Source: Methylocystis sp.
Lineage (GTDB): Bacteria; Pseudomonadota; Alphaproteobacteria; Rhizobiales; Beijerinckiaceae
Direction: 5' to 3'
NCBI GenBank assembly: GCA_002929055.1
Contig: PERY01000005.1
Span: forward strand, 43,235-107,234
DNA: 64,000 nt
This document shows positions 24,439 to 33,471 of this stretch, piece after piece; position 1 is the first letter of the stretch, and every line of letters starts with the position of its first letter. Both the position numbers and the translations under genes were made by a program. The notes under the pieces are model-generated. The model was not told where the DNA came from. It saw only the letters and a program-made list of their open reading frames with translations, and searched no databases.

Positions 24439-27400
24439 ATGAGCACCGCCGACGCAGGCTTCGTCCACCTCCACGTCCACACTGCATTCTCCCTACGCGA
24501 GGGCGCGCTGACCCTTGGCAAGCTGATCGATCTCGCCGTGCGAGACGAGCAGCCGGCGCTGGCAGTCACCGACACCAACAATCTATTCGCCGCTCTGGAG
24601 TTCTCCGAGAAGGCGGCCAAGGCCGGCGTTCAGCCGATCGTCGGAGTCCAGCTCCGCGTCGACTTCAGCGACGGCAAGGCGGCGGGCCTCTCGGGACGCG
24701 ACGAAGGCTTCGCAAACCTCGTGCTCCTCGCCAAGTCGGAAGCCGGATACCGCAATCTGATGCGGGTCGCCTCCCGCGCCTATCTTGACACGGAAGAGGG
24801 CGACGAGCCGCATGTCTCGCTCGCCGCGCTTGCGGAGGACGCCGCGGAGATGATCGCCCTCACCGGCGGGCCGGACGGGGCGCTCGACCGCATGTTCGCC
24901 GCTGGCCGCCCGGAGCTGGCCCGCAGTCGGATCGAGACACTCGAAGATCTCTTTCGGGATAGGTTATACGTTGAAATTCATAGGCATAAACTTCAAGTTG
25001 AACGTGAAGTAGAGCCTTATCTCCTCGATCTCGCCTATCGGCGGGGGGTGCCGCTCGTCGCCACCAACGAACCCTTTTTCGCCTCGCGCGGCGACTTCGA
25101 GGCCCATGACGCGCTGCTCTGCATCGCCGAAGGCACGGTGACCGGCGTCGCCGACCGGCGCCGCGTCAGCCCCGAGCATTACTTCAAGACCCGCTCCGAA
25201 ATGAAGGCGCTGTTCGCCGACCTGCCGGAGGCGACAGCCAATTCGATCGAAATCGCCCGCCGCACGAGCTTCCGGCCCAGGACGCGCAAGCCGATCATGC
25301 CCCGCTATCTGAGCGAGGTTCCGGGCGACCGGCCGCTGACGGAGCTGGAGGCGGAGGAACTGCGCCGCCAGGCGAGCGAGGGGCTGGAGGCGCGGCTCGC
25401 CGCGCATGGGCCCGCCGAGGGCCATACGCGAGACGACTATGTCGCGCGCCTCGACTTCGAACTGAGCACTATCGAGAAGATGGGCTTTCCGGGCTACTTC
25501 CTGATCGTTTCCGACTTCATCAAATACGCGAAGTCGCAGGGCATTCCCGTCGGGCCGGGGCGCGGCTCGGGCGCCGGCTCGCTTGTCGCCTACGCTCTGA
25601 CCATCACCGACCTCGACCCGCTGCGTTTCGGTCTGTTCTTCGAGCGCTTCCTCAACCCCGAGCGCGTCTCGATGCCGGACTTCGACATTGATTTCTGCCA
25701 GACGCGGCGCGGCGAGGTGATCGACTATGTGCGCGAGCGCTATGGCGCGGACCGCGTGGCGCAGATCATCACCTTCGGCTCCTTCCTGGCGCGCGGGGTG
25801 CTCCGCAGCGTCGGCCGCGTGCTGGAAATGCCGCTGGGGCAGGTGGACAAGCTCGCCAAGCTGGTGCCGCAGAATCCGGCAAAGCCCGTGACCCTCGCCG
25901 AAGCCGTCGCTGGCGAGCAGAAATTGCGGGAGGCTGCGCAGGAGGACGAGCGCGTGTCCCGGCTCTTCAAGATCGCGGGCGCGCTCGAGGGGCTTTACTC
26001 CAACGCCTCCACCCACGCCGCCGGCGTCGTCATCGGAGACCGGCCGCTCCATGAGGTGACGCCGCTCTACCGCGACCCGAAGTCCGACATGCCGGCCACC
26101 CAGTTCAACATGAAGTGGGTAGAGCCCGCCGGCCTGATCAAATTCGACTTTCTCGGCCTCAAGACCCTGACCGTGCTCGCAATGGCCGGCGACCTCGCGC
26201 GCCGGCGCGATCCGGATTTCGACCTCTCGAAAGTGCCGCTCGACGATGCGGCCACCTACGCCATGCTCGGGCGCGGGGAAACGGTGGGCGTGTTCCAGCT
26301 CGAAAGCGCGGGCATGCGCAAGGCGCTGGTGGAGATGCACGCCGACCGTTTCGAGGACATCATCGCCCTTGTCGCGCTCTACCGGCCGGGTCCGATGGCG
26401 AACATCCCGACCTATTGCGCGGTGAAGCTCGGCGACGAGGAGGCCGACTATTATCACCCCAGGATCGAGCCGATACTCAAGGAGACCTTTGGCGTCATCA
26501 TCTATCAGGAACAGGTGATGCAGATCGCCCAGGCGCTCTCCGGCTATTCGCTGGGCGAGGCCGACATGCTCCGTCGCGCCATGGGCAAGAAGATCAAGGC
26601 GGAGATGGACGCGCAGCGCGAGCGTTTCGTGAAGGGCGCGGTCGAACGGGAGCTGAAACCCGATCTCGCCAATTTCATCTTCGACCTTCTCGCGAAATTC
26701 GCCGACTATGGCTTCAACAAGTCGCACGCCGCCGCCTATGCGCTGATCGCCTATCAGACGGCCTGGTTCAAGGCCCATTATCCGGCCGAATTTCTCGCCG
26801 CTTCAATGACCTTCGACAAAAGCCAGACGGACAAGCTGGCCGAGTTCCGCGACGAGGTGCGACGCCTCGGGATCAACGTCGAGCCGCCGTCCATCCGGCG
26901 GTCGGGCGTCGATTTCGACGTCGCGCAGGGCGAGGGCGGCAAGCTTGCGATCCGCTACGCGCTCTCCGCCATCAAGGGAGTGGGCGAAGGGCAGGCCGAG
27001 TCCATCGTGCGTTCGCGCGGCGACAAGCCATTCACGAACCTCACGGAATTCGCCCGTCGTATTAATCCGCGCGAGGTGAACAAGAAGGTTCTGGAAAATC
27101 TCGCCGCCTGCGGCGCCTTCGACGAGATGGAACCCAACCGCGCCCGCGCCTTCGCCGCAGTAGAGGGGGTGCTCGCCACCGCCAACCGACACGCCGAGGA
27201 TCGCAAGGCAGGGCAGAACGCCCTCTTCGGCGAGGCCGAGGCCGACGACCTCGTTCTTCCGAAGGTTCCGCCCTGGCCAGCGGCGGAGGTGTTGCGGCGC
27301 GAATATGAGGCGGCGGGCTTCTTTCTCTCCGGCCACCCGCTCGACGCCTATGCCGGCCTCCTACCCAAATTGAGGGTGTCGCGCTGGACGAAATTCGTCG

Positions 27401-27900
27401 CCGACGTCAAAGGCGGCGCGACGGCGGGGCGGCTTGCGGCCGTGGTTCTGGACCGCGCCGAACGCCGCACCAAGTCCGGCTCGAAGATGGGCATCGTCCA
27501 ACTCTCCGACACGACTGGACAATACGAGGCCATTCTTTTTCAGGAAGCGCTCAACCAGTATCGCGACAGCCTGGAGAAGGGCGCGGCGGTGCTGGTGACT
27601 CTCTCCGCAAATCTGGAAGGCGACGATGTGCGCGCCCGTATCGTCACGGTCGAACCGCTGGCCGCCGCGGCGGCGCGCGCACAGAAGGGGCTGCGTATCG
27701 TTGTTGGAGATCAAAGTCCGCTGGATAGGATCAAGAACCGGCTCTCCGGGAAGGGCGAAGGCGAGGTGTCGGTGCTCATCAAACGCAATGTCGCCCCCGA
27801 GGAAATTGAGATAAGGCTGCCCGGCGGCTATCCGGTCAACGCCGAAACGGCGAGCGCACTGCGGGATATTCCAGGCGTCCTCGAGGTGGAGCATCTGTGA
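24439..27900 (+). CDS. dnaE: DNA polymerase III alpha subunit
   Basis: The 1153-residue replicative polymerase. The N-terminal PHP domain starts FVHLHVHTAFSLREG. The Pol3 core has YFLIVSDFIKYAKSQGI, the finger motif GPGRGSGAGSLVAYAL, the catalytic PDFDIDFC and HAAGVVIGDRPL. Motifs PGPMANIPTY, MRRAMGKK-like LRRAMGKKIKAEM and GFNKSHAAAYALIAYQTAW follow. The OB fold near residues 1000-1090 and a C-terminal tau-binding-like region complete it. The length equals that of other DnaE1 proteins. Codons 175-194 (24961-25020) are strikingly AT-rich; see the separate entry. The gene stands alone. Confidence 0.97.
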   Translation: MSTADAGFVHLHVHTAFSLREGALTLGKLIDLAVRDEQPALAVTDTNNLFAALEFSEKAAKAGVQPIVGVQLRVDFSDGKAAGLSGRDEGFANLVLLAKSEAGYRNLMRVASRAYLDTEEGDEPHVSLAALAEDAAEMIALTGGPDGALDRMFAAGRPELARSRIETLEDLFRDRLYVEIHRHKLQVEREVEPYLLDLAYRRGVPLVATNEPFFASRGDFEAHDALLCIAEGTVTGVADRRRVSPEHYFKTRSEMKALFADLPEATANSIEIARRTSFRPRTRKPIMPRYLSEVPGDRPLTELEAEELRRQASEGLEARLAAHGPAEGHTRDDYVARLDFELSTIEKMGFPGYFLIVSDFIKYAKSQGIPVGPGRGSGAGSLVAYALTITDLDPLRFGLFFERFLNPERVSMPDFDIDFCQTRRGEVIDYVRERYGADRVAQIITFGSFLARGVLRSVGRVLEMPLGQVDKLAKLVPQNPAKPVTLAEAVAGEQKLREAAQEDERVSRLFKIAGALEGLYSNASTHAAGVVIGDRPLHEVTPLYRDPKSDMPATQFNMKWVEPAGLIKFDFLGLKTLTVLAMAGDLARRRDPDFDLSKVPLDDAATYAMLGRGETVGVFQLESAGMRKALVEMHADRFEDIIALVALYRPGPMANIPTYCAVKLGDEEADYYHPRIEPILKETFGVIIYQEQVMQIAQALSGYSLGEADMLRRAMGKKIKAEMDAQRERFVKGAVERELKPDLANFIFDLLAKFADYGFNKSHAAAYALIAYQTAWFKAHYPAEFLAASMTFDKSQTDKLAEFRDEVRRLGINVEPPSIRRSGVDFDVAQGEGGKLAIRYALSAIKGVGEGQAESIVRSRGDKPFTNLTEFARRINPREVNKKVLENLAACGAFDEMEPNRARAFAAVEGVLATANRHAEDRKAGQNALFGEAEADDLVLPKVPPWPAAEVLRREYEAAGFFLSGHPLDAYAGLLPKLRVSRWTKFVADVKGGATAGRLAAVVLDRAERRTKSGSKMGIVQLSDTTGQYEAILFQEALNQYRDSLEKGAAVLVTLSANLEGDDVRARIVTVEPLAAAAARAQKGLRIVVGDQSPLDRIKNRLSGKGEGEVSVLIKRNVAPEEIEIRLPGGYPVNAETASALRDIPGVLEVEHL
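24961..25020 (+). other. Low-GC codon island inside dnaE
   Basis: Twenty consecutive codons encoding a family-like segment (RLYVEIHRH onward, ending EPYL) are about 35% GC, against about 65% around them. Seventeen of the twenty third positions are A or T, including the rare AGG, TTA and GTA. The reading frame and protein appear intact. Confidence 0.75.
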
Positions 27901-28287
27901 GCGAAAAGTTCATGTTCCAGTATAGGTTTATGTTGTAAATAACTGGAAATAAAGTATCTGATCCATCGGATCGCCTTCGACATGCCCTTGGCGACGGGCT
28001 ATCGGGGATCGTGTGCAAAATGTCCGATGGCGCCTGCGGCGGCCTCCCGAGCAGTGAGCGAAGAGAGATCAGGCCGGAGCGCTTCCATCGCATCGGGGCC
28101 GCCGTCGGCATCCGCGCCCGAACCTGAATGCTTGACGACCCGTCCCGGCGTCCTGGTCGATCGGAGCGGCTTTATCAGGATTATGTTCCTCACATAAATT
28201 TCTGTTCTGGCTGGAACGCCACGCGGGCGGACGCGTTGTCGATATGGGGACGGAGACCTCCGGGCGGCGCTTTTTCGGAGACTGCAG
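27901..28287. other. Intergenic region between dnaE and the GlsB-like gene
   Basis: About 390 bp. Just after dnaE lies an AT-rich patch with an inverted repeat TTCCAGT/ACTGGAA (27915-27921 and 27942-27948), too widely spaced for a typical terminator. The remainder is GC-rich. A minus-strand frame of 64 codons with a GTG start near 28190 has fair codon use but no Shine-Dalgarno and no recognised product, so I do not call it. Confidence 0.4.
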
Positions 28288-28608
28288 ATGGAGCCGTTGT
28301 TTGCGCCCGCCGCCGCTGCGGCGGCCTCCTTCAATTTCCAGTTCCTCGCTTTCCTCGTTCTGGGCGCGCTCGTCGCCACCCTCATCGCGAGGCCCCGCGC
28401 CCTGAGCGAAGGGTTTGTTGCTCTGGCGGTCGTCGGCGTTTCGGGCGCCTGGCTCGGGGCGGAGATCGCCCATCTTTTCGGGCAGGCGGACAGAGGCGGA
28501 ACGCATCAGTTCGCGGCAGCGCTGATCGGGGCCGCGATCCTCTCGGTCGCCTGGCGTCGGCTGCATCCGGCTGAGCCATTGCAGAGGGGCGACCCCGCGC
28601 GTAGATAA
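28288..28608 (+). CDS. Small membrane protein, GlsB/YeaQ/YmgE-like
   Basis: A 106-residue protein with three hydrophobic segments: residues 16-36 ([18 protein letters not shown]), 42-60 and 76-92. The pattern resembles the transglycosylase-associated (GlsB/YeaQ) family: [11 protein letters not shown], then a [16 protein letters not shown] glycine-rich turn, then [13 protein letters not shown]. Function unknown; the family is often stress-induced. GGAG lies seven bases before the ATG. Its stop overlaps an ATG in the lipA frame (TAATG), so the two are likely co-transcribed. Confidence 0.65.
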   Translation: MEPLFAPAAAAAASFNFQFLAFLVLGALVATLIARPRALSEGFVALAVVGVSGAWLGAEIAHLFGQADRGGTHQFAAALIGAAILSVAWRRLHPAEPLQRGDPARR

Positions 28609-28628
28609 TGTCGCAGGGGAGAAGCCCT

Positions 28629-29594
28629 GTGACCGTGATCGACCTTCTGAATGACGATCCGCGACGGAAGACGCCAGCGGCGCTCCGGCATCCGGAAAAG
28701 GCCGCCCGTCCCGACCAGCCCGTCCTGAGAAAGCCGCCCTGGATCCGGGTCAAGGCGCCCGGGTCGGCCGCCTGGAGCGAGACGAGCGCGCTTCTCAAGG
28801 GCTCCGGCCTGGCAACTGTCTGTCAGGAGGCGGCTTGCCCCAACATCGGCGAGTGCTGGGAGAAAAAGCACGCCACTTTCATGATCATGGGCGAGGTCTG
28901 CACCCGCGCCTGCGCCTTCTGCAACGTCGCCACGGGTCTTCCAGGGCCGCTCGACCCGAGCGAGCCGGGCAGGGTGGCGGAGGCGACGTCGGCGCTGGGC
29001 CTCTCCCATGTCGTCGTCACATCCGTCGACCGCGACGATCTCCCGGACGGTGGGGCGGAACATTTCGCTCGGACCATCCTCGCAATCAGGGAGACTTGTC
29101 CCACAACGACGATCGAGGTGCTGACCCCGGACTTTCTGAGAAAGCCCGGCGCCCTGGAGCGCGTCGTCGAAGCGGCGCCCGACGTCTTCAACCACAATCT
29201 GGAGACCGTGCCTTCGCTTTATGTGACGGTGCGGCCGGGCGCGCGTTATTTCCATTCACTGCGGCTGCTTCAGCAGGCGAAGGAGCTGAATCCGCACATT
29301 TTCACCAAGTCCGGAATCATGCTTGGCCTGGGCGAGACCCGCAACGAGGTGATGCAAGTGATGGACGACATGCGCACGGCCGAAGTGGATTTCATCACCC
29401 TCGGCCAATATCTCCAGCCGACGCGCAAACACCACGCCATCGCCCGATTCGTGCCGCCCGAAGAGTTCGAGAGTTTCAAAACTATGGCCTACGCCAAGGG
29501 CTTCGCCTATGTGGCGGCTTCGCCGCTCACGCGCTCGTCCCATCACGCCGGCGAAGATTTTGCGCGGCTTCGTGAAGCCCGGGCGGGAAATTAG
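28629..29594 (+). CDS. lipA: Lipoyl synthase
   Basis: A radical-SAM enzyme that inserts two sulfurs into octanoyl groups on lipoyl domains. Both iron-sulfur sites are present: the auxiliary cluster cysteines in [12 protein letters not shown] and the radical-[11 protein letters not shown]. Also seen are [45 protein letters not shown] and a C-terminal GEDFARLR. I start at GTG 28629 because GGGGAGAAG lies at the right distance; an ATG at 28608, overlapping the previous stop, adds seven residues. The protein is then 321 residues, the usual size. Confidence 0.95.
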   Translation: MTVIDLLNDDPRRKTPAALRHPEKAARPDQPVLRKPPWIRVKAPGSAAWSETSALLKGSGLATVCQEAACPNIGECWEKKHATFMIMGEVCTRACAFCNVATGLPGPLDPSEPGRVAEATSALGLSHVVVTSVDRDDLPDGGAEHFARTILAIRETCPTTTIEVLTPDFLRKPGALERVVEAAPDVFNHNLETVPSLYVTVRPGARYFHSLRLLQQAKELNPHIFTKSGIMLGLGETRNEVMQVMDDMRTAEVDFITLGQYLQPTRKHHAIARFVPPEEFESFKTMAYAKGFAYVAASPLTRSSHHAGEDFARLREARAGN

Positions 29595-29596
29595 AC

Positions 29597-29625
29597 CGAA
29601 TTTGCTGTCAAATTCGATCCGCTTT
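29597..29625 (+). terminator. Probable terminator after lipA
   Basis: CGAATTTG (29597-29604) pairs with CAAATTCG (29609-29616) around a CTGT loop; TTTT follows at 29622-29625, slightly displaced. Confidence 0.55.
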
Positions 29626-29760
29626 TCTCATCCAATGGAAGCCTAAGCGTCCATCAGGCTTATCGCTTTGCGTTATTTACCCTTGTTGTGGAGGCAGATT
29701 AACCAAGCCTTTGTAACTCTCGCCTAGAACGGAGGCGTATTGAAGCTTGGGAGAGACCAC

Positions 29761-29919
29761 ATGAAGATCCGTGAATTCCTTGCCGACGAATCCGGCGCTA
29801 CTGCTATTGAATATGGCCTCATCGCCGCTCTCATCGGCGTCGCCATCATCGGCGGCGTGCGCGCGCTCGGGACAAGACTGTCATCGACCTTTGCGAGGGT
29901 CTCGGGAAACCTGGCCTGA
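29761..29919 (+). CDS. Flp/Fap-type pilin (class IVb)
   Basis: A 52-residue prepilin. The short basic leader is followed by the canonical flp sequence GATAIEYGLIAALIGVAII, where cleavage by a TadV-type prepilin peptidase would fall after the Gly. A single hydrophobic helix and a short tail (TRLSSTFARVSGNLA) complete it. GGGAGAG precedes the ATG. No tad or cpa assembly genes are nearby, so this is either a paralogue of a pilin in a distant tad locus or an orphan. Confidence 0.9.
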   Translation: MKIREFLADESGATAIEYGLIAALIGVAIIGGVRALGTRLSSTFARVSGNLA

Positions 29920-30058
29920 GCCAATCCCGGTTTTTCTTCCTGGCGCATCTTTCGCGGAGTCGCTTCCTTTCGGGGGCGCGGCTCGCGTGCTCTTTCCGAT
30001 TCCTCGCCTGGCTGCGGATCGATCCATTCCAGATCGGCAGGGGCTGGCCTCGCGGGTT

Positions 30059-30556
30059 TCATGCAACCCCTAGCGCGCCCGAAATTTCGGCCAGCGTAGC
30101 CCGTTCGGCCTCGCTCACTTTCACGCCCCCAAATCCGAGCACGCCGCCCTCTGTGCCGGATTCGGCGACGAGAGCCGCGATCGCCGTCAGCCAGTTCTTG
30201 AAAGGCTTGGCCTCCAGCGGCGCCACCGAATCGATGATTTTTGCCGTGTTACGCAATTCCTCCAAGGCTCGAACTTTGATTTCGGGGAGCTTTCCTCCCT
30301 GGATCAGGAGGCGGACGCCCTCCCGCGCCGAGGTGCGGCCCTCAGGGGTGAGCAGATCGTCGACCACGGCCTTCACGAGTTCATCGGCGGCCGGGTCGGA
30401 TTTAGCGGCGGCCAGGGCTTTCGCACTCGCCATGCCTTCCTGCAAGGTGCCGATAAGGCCGCTCGGGTCCGCCGCGCTGATGGCGAAGCCCGCGAGCAGG
30501 GGCGCCTGAATGATCTTGCTCCACTGGTCCGGCGAAAAAGTCGTCTTGTTTGCCAT
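30059..30556 (-). CDS. Conserved-looking protein of unknown function
   Basis: A 165-residue protein without a signal peptide. It begins FSPDQWSKIIQAPLLAGFAISAADPSGLIGTLQEG, continues with an Ala/Lys-rich helix and a VVDDLLTPEGRTSAREGVR segment, and ends KVSEAERATLAEISGALG. High predicted helicity; no catalytic motif or known family recognised. Codon use is that of a real gene. Start at ATG 30556, preceded by GAGGGGG; the open frame to 30637 adds an Arg-rich leader that is probably not translated. It lies alone between the Flp pilin and the divergent COQ10-like gene. Confidence 0.7.
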   Translation of the reverse strand: MANKTTFSPDQWSKIIQAPLLAGFAISAADPSGLIGTLQEGMASAKALAAAKSDPAADELVKAVVDDLLTPEGRTSAREGVRLLIQGGKLPEIKVRALEELRNTAKIIDSVAPLEAKPFKNWLTAIAALVAESGTEGGVLGFGGVKVSEAERATLAEISGALGVA

Positions 30557-30669
30557 GTTACGCCCCCTCAATCTGCGGGGCAGCCTAAACCTTTTCTTAC
30601 GCCTGGGCGAGCGCGCCACGCGCGCGCGGCGTTCCATCGGCCGCGGAAATGGCTTAAAAGCCCGGTTCC

Positions 30670-31140
30670 ATGAAAAGCTTTCGCACCCGCCGCCATGTCT
30701 CCCACAGCGCCGCCGACATGTTCGCGCTCGTCTGCAATGTCGAGGCCTATCCCCGGTTCGTGCCGCTGTGCGAGGGGATCAAGGTCCGCAAGCGAACCGA
30801 AACGGCGCCGGGGGTCGAAGAGTTGGTCGCGGAGATGCAGGTGGGCTTCAAGGCCATCTGTGAGCGCTACACCAGCCGCGTCATCTGCGATTCCAACAAA
30901 CTCGAAGTGAAGGTCGATTATATCGACGGGCCATTTCGCAAGCTGGACAATCGCTGGACCTTCCGTGAGGAGGCGGCGGGCACGGACGGTCGACCGCGTT
31001 CCACGATCGAATTCTTTATCGCCTATGAATTCAAGAGCATGGCTCTTGGGCTGGTGATGGGGGCCATGTTCGACCGGGCATTTCAAAAATATGCCGACGC
31101 CTTTGTGGCCCGCGCCGACGAGGTCTATCGGCGCCGCTGA
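30670..31140 (+). CDS. COQ10/RatA-type START-domain protein
   Basis: A 156-residue START-like protein. It has SFRTRRHVSHSAADMFALVCNVEAYPRFVPLCEG at the N-terminus, a DYIDGPFRKLDNRWTF strand, and a C-terminal helix VMGAMFDRAFQKYADAFVARA. In Alphaproteobacteria this family corresponds to COQ10, a ubiquinone-binding protein needed for efficient respiration; the E. coli relative RatA has also been described as a ribosome-association toxin. The quinone role is more likely here. Its TGA abuts the stop of the convergent cinA gene (TGATCA). Confidence 0.9.
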   Translation: MKSFRTRRHVSHSAADMFALVCNVEAYPRFVPLCEGIKVRKRTETAPGVEELVAEMQVGFKAICERYTSRVICDSNKLEVKVDYIDGPFRKLDNRWTFREEAAGTDGRPRSTIEFFIAYEFKSMALGLVMGAMFDRAFQKYADAFVARADEVYRRR

Positions 31141-31632
31141 TCAGGCCTCTGCAGCCTCAATGAGAAGATCGAGCGCCTGCAGCACGGATCGTTCGCGGAT
31201 TTCCTGCCGGGAGAGGGGGCCGAACCGCCGCTCGACATGCCTCGTCGCGCCGCCGCGCCGGGCGCAGGCGAAATGCACAAGGCCGACAGGCTTTTCCGCA
31301 GAACCGCCGCCTGGCCCCGCAACGCCCGTTATGGAAACGGCTATGTCCGCCAGCGAGCGCTGCAGCGCGCCTTGCGCCATCGCGCGGGCGGTTTCTGCGC
31401 TGACGGCCCCATGCGATGCGAGAATGTCCGCCGGCACGCCAAGCATGTCCTCCTTGGCGGCGTTCGAATAGGTGACGAAGCCCCGGTCGAAGACCTCCGA
31501 GGAGCCGGAAATCTCGGTCAAGGCTGCGGAGACGAGGCCGCCGGTGCAGGATTCCGCAGTTGCGACCCGCAACCCGCTGATCTTAGCTTTTACGATAAGC
31601 ATATTAGCGCTTACGTCTATCATATTTTGCAT
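31141..31632 (-). CDS. CinA-family nicotinamide-nucleotide amidohydrolase
   Basis: A 163-residue stand-alone CinA C-terminal domain (PncC type), which deamidates NMN to nicotinate mononucleotide in pyridine nucleotide recycling. Motifs are VATAESCTGGLVSAALTEISGSS, the GFVTYSNAAKEDMLGV block, SAETARAMAQGAL and SITGVAGPGGGSAEKPVG. The first 18 codons are AT-rich, as often at starts. No N-terminal molybdopterin-like domain is present. It follows arfB by seven bases on the same strand and is the last gene of that operon. Confidence 0.92.
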   Translation of the reverse strand: MQNMIDVSANMLIVKAKISGLRVATAESCTGGLVSAALTEISGSSEVFDRGFVTYSNAAKEDMLGVPADILASHGAVSAETARAMAQGALQRSLADIAVSITGVAGPGGGSAEKPVGLVHFACARRGGATRHVERRFGPLSRQEIRERSVLQALDLLIEAAEA

Positions 31633-31639
31633 TGGTTTT

Positions 31640-32062
31640 TCAGTCCTGCGCAGGCTTGTTGCGCAGGTTCTTCACTCCGCTGCGCAGCTTCTTGCCTTCG
31701 AGCCTTCTCATCTTCGAGCCGAGCGTCGGCTTGGTCTTGCGGCGCGGGGGCGGGGGCGGGGCGGCCGCTTCCCGTATCAAATCCACAAGACGCTCCAGCG
31801 CGTCGGTCCGGTTGCGCTCCTGCGTGCGATGGCGCTGCGCCTCGATGAGGATCTCTCCCTCCTTCGTCAGGCGTGAGCCCGCGAGACGTTCCAGGCGCCC
31901 TCTTACGGCCTCAGGAAGATTGGGCGAACGCCTTACGTCAAAGCGAAGACGCACGGCGGATTCGACCTTCTGGACATTCTGCCCGCCAGGGCCCGACGCG
32001 CGCAGAAACTCCAGCGATATCTCGGAGTCATCCAGAGCGATGAAAGGCGTGATGCGGATCAT
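31640..32062 (-). CDS. arfB: Alternative ribosome-rescue peptidyl-tRNA hydrolase ArfB (YaeJ)
   Basis: A 140-residue class I release-factor-like protein. The catalytic GGQ is at residues 26-28 in RASGPGGQNVQKVES. After the small RF domain comes a basic C-terminal tail (PRRKTKPTLGSKMRRLEGKK) that enters the mRNA channel of stalled ribosomes. It lacks codon-recognition domains, as expected for ArfB, which frees ribosomes stuck on non-stop mRNA. I start at ATG 32062 (MIRITPF), inside the 3' end of the acyltransferase gene (35-base overlap); the frame is open to 32104. Confidence 0.93.
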   Translation of the reverse strand: MIRITPFIALDDSEISLEFLRASGPGGQNVQKVESAVRLRFDVRRSPNLPEAVRGRLERLAGSRLTKEGEILIEAQRHRTQERNRTDALERLVDLIREAAAPPPPPRRKTKPTLGSKMRRLEGKKLRSGVKNLRNKPAQD

Positions 32063-33218
32063 GGCCCCCTCGAGCCTCGGTGAGGCGGGCCGGTCCCGCC
32101 TCACCGACTATCGGCGTCAGGCGTGTGCGCTTGTCAAGGCGAGGAGCCATCGAGGACCGTGCGATGCGTACCGGAGGTGGGGACGGGCCGGCCTGCGCGG
32201 TATCGTCATTTGTCGAAAGACGCCCCTTCAAACGGAAGGCGGCTGGACGTTCGAACAAGAATGAGAACTGACCGCCGGTCACGAGACGTTGCAAGCCCAG
32301 CGGAACCACAATGGCTCCAGCCGCGACGATCAAGGCCATCGTTCCCGGGTCTTCGATCAAGCCCGACCGGAGCAGCGCGAGCCGGATCGCGGCCATGGGC
32401 ATGGCGAAGGCGAGATAGACGACGATCGAGCGGCCGCCGAGCCAGCGCAGCGCCGGAAGAATGCGCGCTTGCGCAAGAAGCGCCGAAAAGGCGACGACGG
32501 CGCCCGCTCCCGCAAAGCCCAGGATAAGCGACACGCCAGGAAGGGCGGCGTAGCCGAAGCGCACTGCAAGGCCGTTGGCGGCGCCCCAGAGGAAGAGAAG
32601 TGCGATCGTCTTGCCCGCTTTGGCGCGCGCCGCGTCCGCGAACGCGAAAATCTGCGGCGCAAAAGCATAGCCCGCGAAGCAATAGATGAAGCGGCCAGCA
32701 AATTCGTCGATGACGGTCGAGCCCGTTTCAATGTTCGCGATCTGCAGCGCGCAGGCGACGATCAGCACGGCTTGCGCCGGAACGCGGCGAAGGCGCTTCG
32801 TAACGACGAAGAAGACCGGAAGCAGATAGATGAACCACAATGTGCCGAAGGGCTCGATGAGCGCGAAGGCGAGTCCGCTCGCCACGTCGAGTCGCGCGTC
32901 GCCGGAAAAGAGCAGCTTCGGCACACCCTGGATGACAGTCCAGAGCAGGTAGAAATAGGCGAAGTGCAGCACTTTGCGATCGAGGAAATCGCGCCAGGGC
33001 CTGTCGATCGTACGCGACAGAAAGAGACCTGCGACGAGGAAGAAGTCCGGCATGCGGAATGGCCGCGCCCAGGCGATGAAGCCATGCAGCCAGCTCTCCT
33101 GGCCGAGCGCGTCCTCGACGCCCAGCGTAGAATGCATCATCACGACGAGGATGATGCACCAGCCTTTCGCGTAATCGACCCAGTCGACGCGGTCCTGCGC
33201 AAGCGGGGCGGGGAGCAT
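32028..33218 (-). CDS. Acyltransferase 3 family membrane protein
   Basis: A 396-residue inner-membrane protein with about ten helices. It starts RVDWVDYAKGWCIILVVMMHS, where the His matches the catalytic position of the acyltransferase-3 family, and has FRMPDFFLVAGLFLSR, GTLWFIYLLPVFFVV and WLGGRSIVVYLAFAMPM. Such proteins O-acylate sugars of exopolysaccharides, periplasmic glucans or lipid A; the substrate is unknown here. The C-terminal 70 residues are hydrophilic and low-complexity. It is first in a run with arfB and cinA. Confidence 0.85.
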   Translation of the reverse strand: MLPAPLAQDRVDWVDYAKGWCIILVVMMHSTLGVEDALGQESWLHGFIAWARPFRMPDFFLVAGLFLSRTIDRPWRDFLDRKVLHFAYFYLLWTVIQGVPKLLFSGDARLDVASGLAFALIEPFGTLWFIYLLPVFFVVTKRLRRVPAQAVLIVACALQIANIETGSTVIDEFAGRFIYCFAGYAFAPQIFAFADAARAKAGKTIALLFLWGAANGLAVRFGYAALPGVSLILGFAGAGAVVAFSALLAQARILPALRWLGGRSIVVYLAFAMPMAAIRLALLRSGLIEDPGTMALIVAAGAIVVPLGLQRLVTGGQFSFLFERPAAFRLKGRLSTNDDTAQAGPSPPPVRIARSSMAPRLDKRTRLTPIVGEAGPARLTEARGGHDPHHAFHRSG

Positions 33219-33439
33219 CGCACGAACTCCAAAGTCCAGGGGGTCGCGCCACGAGTCGGCGCCGGCCTTTCACCAAAAATAAGCGCAAGCTCGCAATTGT
33301 CTTCAATTTCCCGGCATCAAGGTGAAGTTAAGCAGCTTTCTCCCGTTAAAGATTCTGGGTGCGGCAATAGACTGAAAACAGATCGAAACCGGGCTCCTCC
33401 TGTGCGGCGGCGCGGAGGGGCTCGTTAAGATTTCGGCGG

Positions 33440-33458
33440 CCGCGCGGTTAACGCGCGG
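33440..33458. terminator. Hairpin downstream of the GGDEF-EAL gene
   Basis: CCGCGCG and CGCGCGG form a 7-bp perfect stem around GTTAA, 14 bp past the stop of the minus-strand gene at 33472. There is no adjacent T-tract, so it is only a possible terminator. Confidence 0.4.
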
Positions 33459-33471
33459 CGCAGGGCGCAGG

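Noticed and set aside
24964..26778. A 604-codon open frame antisense to dnaE
   Set aside because: It is the mirror of a GC-rich coding frame; dnaE on the other strand is unmistakable and the antisense product has no recognisable family.
27999..28190. A 64-codon minus-strand frame between dnaE and the GlsB-like gene
   Set aside because: Codon use is fair but there is no ribosome-binding site and no recognisable product; kept only as a note on the intergenic region.
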